The notes beneath the pieces were generated by a model. The model saw only the letters and a program-made list of their open reading frames with translations, did no database searches and was not told the origin of the DNA. Positions 56,918 to 64,000 of a DNA stretch of 64,000 nt are shown piece after piece (the first letter of the stretch is position 1; every line of letters begins with the position of its first letter). A program made the translations under genes and the position numbers. The stretch comes from Alectoria sarmentosa. Lineage: Eukaryota > Ascomycota > Lecanoromycetes > Lecanorales > Parmeliaceae. The DNA lies in NCBI GenBank assembly GCA_009733775.1, contig WOGZ01000025.1, forward strand, positions 1 through 64,000. Direction: 5' to 3'.

Positions 56918-59860
56918 CTACCAGGTTTCGCTCAGCGGCAAATCCCTGGAACTCGCCCCAACTGCGATCATGATATCGCGGTCGGGGATAACCCAATTCT
57001 GGTAGCCAACGCTCCAATAGCTCAAGTCTTTTCTCGTTAGGCGGACTTCCACTTTCGTCGTCTCTCCTGCACCGATTTCCACTTTCTCAAAGCCTCTGAG
57101 CACCCTAATTGGAAAATCGATTGGATCTCCCGTGCTTGAGTCGATCACATCATCAGGGAACGAGACGTAGACTTGTACAACTTGCTTTCCTGTACGGCTG
57201 CCCGTGTTCTCCAAGTCGACAGAGACTAGGATGTGTTCTTCATAAAGGGAAGGGTTACCGCCCTCACCGCCGCCAGCAGGAGACGGGGTTTGGTGGTCAT
57301 CGTAGCCAGGCGGATACGGGTAAGGGTCAGTTTTGATTTCTTTGGTAGAGTCAATGTAGGGGTATACTCGCTTGTGCAGCTTCCAAAAGTTCTCGGGAAA
57401 CAGTGCAGACGACGGGTCAGGGATGTTGGTTGAATATGTGGGAGGTAAAATCGTTTCGTCAGGACGGAGCGAAGGGAAGGGCGATTTTGGTTTCAGCGTT
57501 GTGAGAGCGAGGTTTGAGAATGTAAAGGTAGTATATGAGAGGCCGAAACCGAATTCGTAGCGCGGGGTGATCAACTGTTTGTCGAAATGTCGGTAGTCGA
57601 TGAGCAGGCCTTCTTTAAAGTCTTGCTGAGGCGCGAGACCATTGGGTTTGTACATGATCTGTCCGCCAGGGCCGTAGTCGGACAGTGATTTACCCACAGT
57701 GTAGGGTAGGCGCCCGCTCGCGTCCACTCGGCCGAACAGAACGTCGGCAATGGCGTTGCCGCTTTCTTCACCCGGGAGATTGGCAAGGATGACAGCTTTG
57801 ACGTTGGGTAGATCGATCCAACGTTCAAGGACGACAGGCCCGACGGCATGAACAATCACGACCGTTTGAGAGCACTCACTAGCGACCTTCTTAACAAGTT
57901 CATCTCCGCCTTTTTGGGTATACAGATCGTTTCTGTCTGTGATCCCTTCCCAAGCCATATAGCCTTCGCCTGCATCTGAATTGACAAACACTAAACAAAT
58001 GTCTTGTGAGGAGTCCCAATCCTTAGGCAGATCATTTGTCAATGTCGCCGTAATTTCAACAGAGTCGAGATCGAAGCTGGATTCCAATGCTTCGATTGGC
58101 GAAACCAGATAAGGGAAGTCCACGGCACCGCTTCCCCATCCCGAAGCCAGAGTACCGACATTGCAGCCTCTGTCGGGACAGGCGTTCGGGCCATCTGGGT
58201 TAGGTCCTGCATCCTCGCCAAAGACTCCAACCTTGTACTTGCCGGTACCGTGGGGCTGATACCGGTCAGTCCAGCCTTTGGGATTCAATGGAAGGATGCT
58301 GTTCTCGTTCTTGACAAGGACAGTGCCCTCGGCGGCGACTTCTTTAGCCAGACGACCATGAAAGTTGTTACCTTGCCCCTGGACATCAAGGAACTGATTG
58401 ACCACCGCCGTCGTGGGATCATCGCTACCATGGTGGATCTTTCCGATCTTGTCGTTTGTCCAAGATGAGAAGTTTGGTCTACCATCACCTTCAGGAGGAA
58501 GATTTGGCCAGCGGGCTTTGTCGTCTTGACCGAGTTGATACCACGCCGCCACAACACGCGTGGCCATGTCGTCCAATCTATCAACAGGTAAAGAGCCATT
58601 GAGCACCGATCGGGTGAGGACGGGACCAAGTAAAGAATCTCCGTCCATCCAATAAAGACCATCGCCAGGCATCGTCATATCAAGACCGGCTAAGGCACTC
58701 GCTACTCCACTTCGTTGAGCTAACCAATCAGACTGGACAAATCCTTGAAAGCCCAACTCGTCCTTTAGTATGCCATTCAATAGCTTGCTGTTCCCACAAA
58801 CATAAGAATCGTTGACCATGTTATAGCTGCACATAACGCTTGCAACACCAACTCTGATGCTGTCAGCAAAGGGCCACAGATACATTTCGTGCAACGTTCG
58901 ATCGTCAATGTTGGAGGATATGGCGTGCGGCGTCAACCACTCGTTAGCCTGTCGGAAATGCTCCTGCTCGTTCGCGATGTAGTGTTTTATGGTTGCCATT
59001 ACTCCTTCGTCTTGGATACCCTTGATGGTCTGGGCAGCCGCAATGCCTTGTAGCACGGGATCTGGACCGAAGCCTTCCCAATTCCTCCCGCCAGCGGGCA
59101 TTCGTCCGAGTGGTCCTACAGAGGGCCCCAACAGCACGTTCACGCCTTTCAGCCGATGCTCAAGGCCCAGCGCTCTTCCTCTTTTGTACATCAAGTCTTT
59201 GTTCCACGTGGCTCCTACAGTGACACCAGCCGGCCAAGCAGTGGCGTGGTCCCCGAATCGGATACCAAGGGGCCCGTCTTGTAAACAAAGTGGCGGGAAG
59301 CCCACGCTGTCAGCTGGCGCGGTATTGCCAACACACAGATCCTGTGACCAGCCAGTCCCTGTAGTGATGTTCACCTTCTCGGGCAATGACATCTTGCTGA
59401 CCATTGCTGCTGCTTTCTTATAGCTCTCCTCCCAGGGCGACAGGGTCCCCCCCTTTGGCGAAGGGTACCATGGCGGCGACTGTCCATCTAGTGGGGCAGC
59501 TTTCTTCCATACCCATATCGCCATTGCTATCAACCCTAACAGCCCTCCTAGCAGTATCGAAATGATGAGCAGGCATGTTTTCTTCCGAAGCAATCCTCCT
59601 TTCCTTTTTGCCTTGGGCAGTCCCGGGTATCCCTTTTCCTTACCCTTACCCTTCTCCTTCCGTGTTGACGGTGATGGTGACCATCCACCTCTTGGTCGCG
59701 GCACTGGTACCTTATCTAGTAGGTCCAGCTCATCAAGATCCAGGTCGGACGAGGAACGGTCGCTACCGAGTGAACGGCGGTAAGGCCTGGCAGCTTCATG
59801 GTCGAGGAGGCCTTCTCGACTACTGGCATGTTCTGCTTTACGCGTCATTTTGCTGGGCAT
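56918..59860 (-). CDS. GH3 beta-glucosidase, type II membrane-anchored
   Basis: A single exon of 980 residues. A cytoplasmic N-terminus of about 95 residues (acidic, then Lys/Arg/Gly-rich) precedes a signal-anchor helix 'TCLLIISILLGGLLGLIAMA'. The GH3 N-terminal barrel starts near 'AAAMVSKMSLPEKVNITTGT' and has 'GPLGRMPAGGRNWEGFGPDP', the KHYIANEQE region and the nucleophile Asp in FVQSDW. The C-terminal sandwich has VVIVHAVGPV and NLPGEESGNAIADVLFG. The fibronectin III-like domain ends the protein ('GFEKVEIGAGETTKVEV'). It removes terminal beta-D-glucose from cello-oligosaccharides or related glucosides; the anchor places the enzyme outside the cell or in the secretory lumen. It resembles the Aspergillus bglE type. 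Start: the frame opens with TTG at 59941, and the first ATG is at 59860 (MPSKMTRK), with another at 59848. Confidence 0.93.
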   Translation of the reverse strand: MPSKMTRKAEHASSREGLLDHEAARPYRRSLGSDRSSSDLDLDELDLLDKVPVPRPRGGWSPSPSTRKEKGKGKEKGYPGLPKAKRKGGLLRKKTCLLIISILLGGLLGLIAMAIWVWKKAAPLDGQSPPWYPSPKGGTLSPWEESYKKAAAMVSKMSLPEKVNITTGTGWSQDLCVGNTAPADSVGFPPLCLQDGPLGIRFGDHATAWPAGVTVGATWNKDLMYKRGRALGLEHRLKGVNVLLGPSVGPLGRMPAGGRNWEGFGPDPVLQGIAAAQTIKGIQDEGVMATIKHYIANEQEHFRQANEWLTPHAISSNIDDRTLHEMYLWPFADSIRVGVASVMCSYNMVNDSYVCGNSKLLNGILKDELGFQGFVQSDWLAQRSGVASALAGLDMTMPGDGLYWMDGDSLLGPVLTRSVLNGSLPVDRLDDMATRVVAAWYQLGQDDKARWPNLPPEGDGRPNFSSWTNDKIGKIHHGSDDPTTAVVNQFLDVQGQGNNFHGRLAKEVAAEGTVLVKNENSILPLNPKGWTDRYQPHGTGKYKVGVFGEDAGPNPDGPNACPDRGCNVGTLASGWGSGAVDFPYLVSPIEALESSFDLDSVEITATLTNDLPKDWDSSQDICLVFVNSDAGEGYMAWEGITDRNDLYTQKGGDELVKKVASECSQTVVIVHAVGPVVLERWIDLPNVKAVILANLPGEESGNAIADVLFGRVDASGRLPYTVGKSLSDYGPGGQIMYKPNGLAPQQDFKEGLLIDYRHFDKQLITPRYEFGFGLSYTTFTFSNLALTTLKPKSPFPSLRPDETILPPTYSTNIPDPSSALFPENFWKLHKRVYPYIDSTKEIKTDPYPYPPGYDDHQTPSPAGGGEGGNPSLYEEHILVSVDLENTGSRTGKQVVQVYVSFPDDVIDSSTGDPIDFPIRVLRGFEKVEIGAGETTKVEVRLTRKDLSYWSVGYQNWVIPDRDIMIAVGASSRDLPLSETW

Positions 59861-62767
59861 TGCTGTTTTCTCTCTCGTTTTGTATGCGTTTTTCGTCAGT
59901 TCATGAGGTGGTGCATGGTTACGTTGGTGTGTGTTGTGCAACGCGATACTTTTTCTACGCGCTCGGATTTAATCCTCTAATGCCGGAGCTTTCTCCGTGG
60001 CGAAGCGTGGCCGAGCATCAAGCATGGGCCAAGCCAAGCTCAGATGTCTTTGCGCTTCGGGCTCAATTCCCAAGTGTTATATGTTGGTACCTAAGTACTA
60101 AGACTGAGCAAGCCTCAATTGCTATAGAATGAGAGTTTTGAGTCTTAGATCATAGACTTTGTTCTCGATTTACTATGTCTAGATCTTTCCCTACTAAAAG
60201 TAAAATCATCCACTTCGACCACAAATTCGAAAGAACTCGCTTCCTCTGTCAATGCTGATTGCTGCGCTTATATTTATATTTTTGTCACGTGCAATGCTCT
60301 CTATTTTTAGCCCACTCTTGCAGTTCAGCGCTTTTCACAATTTCTCCCCGTTTTGGCTGATAAGTTGACTGGAATTGGATTTCAACTCGAAGATCGCGTT
60401 GGCAAGGCAAGTTGTTTGCGTTGGGGATTTTCCGCGCTGGAATCCCTCCTAAACGTCCAAACGACCGACACGGCGACAAGTCTGTCTTCTCGCGGAAGTG
60501 CCCACGATTATGGAACTCCCGGTGAGCGAGTCGATTGGTGGGCATACCCGTGCCGAACTGCCAAGAGGATGAATAGACGTCGTCGGTTTCGTGGTGCGTG
60601 GGGAAAAAAAACTGCACTGAGGGCCCACGCGAATCGCAAAATGTATTTCCTATCAAGAATAATAACTCAACAACGAAAGCTTTGATCGAGAAACTCCTAG
60701 CTTGAAACTTATTCTACTCGATTAGGTGTAAAGTTCTATGACCAAAAGTATGAGCGCATCTTGAGCCGTTGAAGAATTGTGCGTCTTGAAAAATGCAGCT
60801 ACTGTGCAAGTTTATTTTCCGCACCACAAGTCGGCCACGCCTTTCTTGTCTGGAGAAATATGGGCATTAGATCACGGCGTCAAGTCCCAGATTCTATCCT
60901 AGATTTTCGGTTTCTATCAAGGAAAAAGATCTATTGTAATACAGGCTTGAGTCTCAAATGTCTCCCCTCGAGCAAAAAGGCTCTTTACATTCGGGCACGA
61001 ACCTCAACTCTCAAGCTATCTGATAGACGGCACAGAAGAAGCTGGGCGATAATGATATAAGTCATAATGTTCGTCTGGCGACAGCTGTCCCCTTTGAGCT
61101 ACCAAAAACGTCAGGCATCTTCCAAAGATGGCCCACCCCAATCGTCACCTCAGCATACACCAATGCGCAGTCCAAACCTTCATACCTCGTTTGTTTGAAC
61201 ATGTGGACTACCTATGATTATTCCTCCCAGATAACCCCAATGATCTAGCCAACCTGCCCCAAACGTGCGTAAACATCAATCGTGCACAGTCCCAACGTGC
61301 CAAGCGCACTGACGCAGTACAAAATTTTGTACACGTCTGAAGGCGGAGACCGGGGAACAGCGTTCTAACACAGCATGACGCAGTCTGTTCCAAGAGATCC
61401 CGGGAAGCTGCGACCGATGCGGTGAAACAGCGACACATTCAATCTGCGCTTCTATAGTGCTAATAAAAAAAAATGTATAAGCACTAAGGCATTGTAAGTA
61501 GGAATCGTGACTGAGGCTGCTCATGATGTTGCTGTGGCTCAAAGTGACCTGCTGCTGCGTCAATATCTCTGGATTAGTCTTGATCCGAGAAAAAGAGGAT
61601 AAGTGCTCGCTGTATACTACTATCGAAAACTGAGAACGCTTTGCGACCATCCTTCGTGTTTTTCTCGAAATAGCAAGACATTATACAAACAGCTTTGAGT
61701 GGAACCGCAGCCTTGCTGTCTGCGTTCTCTGCCAAACAAGAGATACTGGCGTGAGAAACCGCGAATTGCCAAGATCTGTGACAGTAACATTTTTGAGTAT
61801 TTCAGGTGGACTGTTTGCAGATACAGACCCCTATGAGAAGCGCAAGAGTCGTGAAACTAGGAGGGGGAAAAGAGCTGGGAAGTTCCTCGTTTGCACTTTG
61901 CTTACCCACATGAGGATGAGGTTCTCAATGATGATGAAGCGATTGATCAAGCTCGTTATCTCGCGGCCTAATTACTACGCTCAGATCGGACAACGTTGCC
62001 AAATGCACACCTCACTGGCACGTCATACGAGTAGTGGCCGACGAGAAAGTTGAGACAACGAGTTCCGATGGCGCCTTTCTGGGCTTCCCGTAATAAGATA
62101 CATAGCTCGACTTGGTGGGAAATGACTCATGAGATGTAGTACGGACTTCTGCAAGGATTTCGAATGGGAGTCAAAGGTCGGATCCGGTCTTTGGTGGCAC
62201 AGCCGTCTGCAACAGGTTTCAGATTCTTTCGACAACTTCTCGCAAGGTCTTTCGCCCGGTATTACATATCAAGATCAGAAAGCCGTAGGATACCGAAATA
62301 CCTGAGAACACCTTGGCTGTCTATAGAGACTGCCTGAGACATCCACAAGCCTGCTTGTGGAACGTGGAACAATAGCATCTACATATATACATAGCGAAGG
62401 ACCGATACTGTGCAACTGTATACCAAGACATATGCGACAACCGGAGAGCCGAAGTTCATCGATTGAAGCCGGGGTTTGTATCTGAAACGGGACCTGTGCG
62501 GCGCAAATTTAGACCAGTTGGTCTGGCTCTGCTACCAACGGCGGGTGAAGCCGCGTTTGGGGTTGAGCACGACACGGTGGTTTGAGTTTGGAGGAAGGTT
62601 GCATTGGCCTTACCGGATGTGGGTGGAGATTCTTGCTGTGCAGATCAGTTTCATGCGATCAAGCCGAGTAAGCTCGCTGCCGTCGTCGTTATTATTACTT
62701 GTCTGGGTTCGCCGGATAGTGGATCTCAATCTTGAATTGGTTCAGTGTATAGGATCGAGGAGGTGAC
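59861..62767. other. no gene recognised
   Basis: Upstream region of the beta-glucosidase gene, then short frames on both strands (60285-60685, 61208-61650, 62476-62766) without motifs. No RNA gene seen. Confidence 0.45.
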
Positions 62768-63074
62768 TTATGATTGCGATGACGTATCCAGATCGAATCT
62801 GGTGTTGGTTCCAGTGGACTTGGACATGATGAATAATACGGCTGCTTTTTGACTTACCAATCGCCCGAAAATCGTATCCTTTGTTGTGCCCGAAGTGACA
62901 CCTGGGACACGATATATGAATTGGTGTTTACTGCCATTAGCAGGCGATCTCATTGGTTGTTGTAGACCACTAGACATGCTGATGTAGTGTGAAGGCGAGG
63001 CAGATTCGACGGGCCTAAAGGTGAATACGATGGCCCACTCATTCTCGTGATCCACATCTTTCGCATCACCTGCA
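62768..63074 (-). CDS. unrecognised coding-looking exon(s)
   Basis: The minus strand has a clear protein-like exon after a possible AAGTGCAG acceptor near 63075: GDAKDVDHENEWAIVFTFR, then 'PVESASPSHYISMSSGLQQP' and 'HQFIYRVPGVTSGTTKDTIF'. A GATTG-GTAAGT donor follows near 62855, and a further piece 'YTLNQFKIEIHYPANPDK' then stop lies near 62676-62735. Upstream, 63080-63140 reads 'QCFYDPDSSRLISHSKVPEV' in another frame and could be the previous exon. I do not recognise a family. It may be a real gene of three or more exons or a fragment. Confidence 0.4.
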
Positions 63075-64000
63075 CTTCAGGAACTTTGGAATGCGAAATG
63101 AGCCGGCTGGAATCGGGATCGTAGAAACATTGACCATCACATCCAGTCCTTTTCTTTCTCTTGTCGCCAATTGGCGGCAGTGATGGAGGATGTTCTCACA
63201 TCAAGCGCGCCCGTTGACTGGTACAAGTACAAGCTACCCCACGACGGACGTTTAGGCGATTCAGGATTATTATCGTGGGGGCCCTCTCGTCTTTAGCTTG
63301 AGCGACCACGTGAGAAGGGGATTTTCTGAGTGGCCAGCCGGTCTCCATCTGCGATACTTTCCTTTACTATTCGACCATACGGCACGACGCATGCAAGTAG
63401 CAATTAGCAACCTTGCACTAAGGATCGTGCCTACAGGACGCTTGTCAATTCAGTGCTCTAAGAATTTGCGTTCGCACCGTCTACAGTCTTGCGCATCAAT
63501 GAGGGTTTCGGCTGTCAGCCCACAGGTAGACCCGCATGCCACTGTATCCGCGCCTTGGATCAAAGAGCGATCAAAGAAAGCTTCCATTGGCACAGATTGT
63601 AACGTCCTTGGTCACACGCTCTTCCATCATTTCTTACCAAAGCGTGAGCATGCTAGGTAGGCAGTCGGAGTATCAAGTGGATCGGTAAGGGATCCATGAC
63701 TGTACCTCGTTCCCCGTAGCATCATCAATCCTCGATTCCCGTATTCACTTAAGCCGAGGTAGCGTAAGCATTGCGAAAGCAGTGACCCCGCGTAGAAGTA
63801 GATTTGAATGCGATTTCAAGCAAATAGATACTTGTCTCGGAGGTCTAGGCCAAAAATAGTTTAGTCAGTCTTGCCTGCCGCAAAGATGAAACCATCAGCG
63901 GGAATTCCCCTTTCCCTCTCCAACCAACACCTGTCTTTTTGGGGGGCCCATTTATGTTCGCGAAGCAGCGAAGCAGTCCTCGCCGCAGCAGCATCCACAC
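63075..64000. other. no gene recognised
   Basis: Possible upstream exon of the preceding entry near 63080-63140. A 120-codon plus-strand frame (63298-63660) lacks motifs. Otherwise nothing seen. Confidence 0.4.

Noticed and set aside
59861..59941. N-terminal extension of the beta-glucosidase to 59941
   Set aside because: The first codon of that extension is TTG; the first ATG is at 59860.
1..64000. CRISPR array, prokaryotic operon or ribosome binding sites
   Set aside because: No regularly spaced identical repeats were seen, and the gene structure with introns is fungal.

Overview
The window reads as nuclear DNA of a filamentous ascomycete (Pezizomycotina). Multi-exon genes have short introns of about 45-140 bases, and the families present are typical of that group: rhodopsin-like PTH11-type membrane proteins, a Zn2Cys6 regulator with a fungal transcription factor domain, an NB-ARC/TPR NLR relic, and a membrane-anchored GH3 beta-glucosidase. 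A block of extremely AT-rich, transition-riddled DNA resembles repeat-induced point mutation (RIP). I cannot name the species.

Layout. 1-9290 is an AT-rich isochore holding one whole but dead Ty3/gypsy LTR retrotransposon on the minus strand (852-7948), with 204-bp LTRs and a probable 5-bp target duplication. 9290-9756 is a junction: a RIP-damaged copy of a promoter-like segment whose better preserved copy lies at 56042-56260, next to a truncated rhodopsin-like exon. 9757-14806 is mostly non-coding with simple repeats. 14807-20355 holds an 8-exon rhodopsin-like gene, an SDR whose catalytic Tyr is Cys, and a sulfotransferase-like pseudogene. 23433-31430 holds four same-strand genes or gene remnants for single-pass membrane proteins that share an acidic, Glu/Arg-rich C-terminal tail motif. 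32003-36915 holds an uncharacterised fungal gene and a decayed NLR (alpha/beta hydrolase, NB-ARC, TPR). A smaller AT-rich patch lies at 38030-39010. From 39788 the DNA is healthier: an EutQ-like cupin, a Zn2Cys6 regulator, a tRNA-like element, a patatin-like phospholipase, a Cys-rich type I membrane protein, an RNase H-like protein lacking most catalytic acidic residues, and the GH3 beta-glucosidase. 59861-64000 has one unrecognised coding-looking exon.

How it fits together. No biosynthetic gene cluster is visible. The left two thirds look like an accessory compartment: a dead retroelement, gene fragments, an inactivated NLR, catalytically altered enzymes and a fast-diverging family of surface or receptor-like membrane proteins. 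The most distinctive item is the 23-31 kb membrane-protein cluster beside the NLR relic; a related Cys-rich membrane protein without the tail motif lies at 49.7-50.9 kb. Exon models with given coordinates were built by hand from GT(GC)/AG sites and checked for frame continuity; those for the rhodopsin-like gene, SDR, cupin, regulator, phospholipase and 50-kb membrane protein add up to whole codons.
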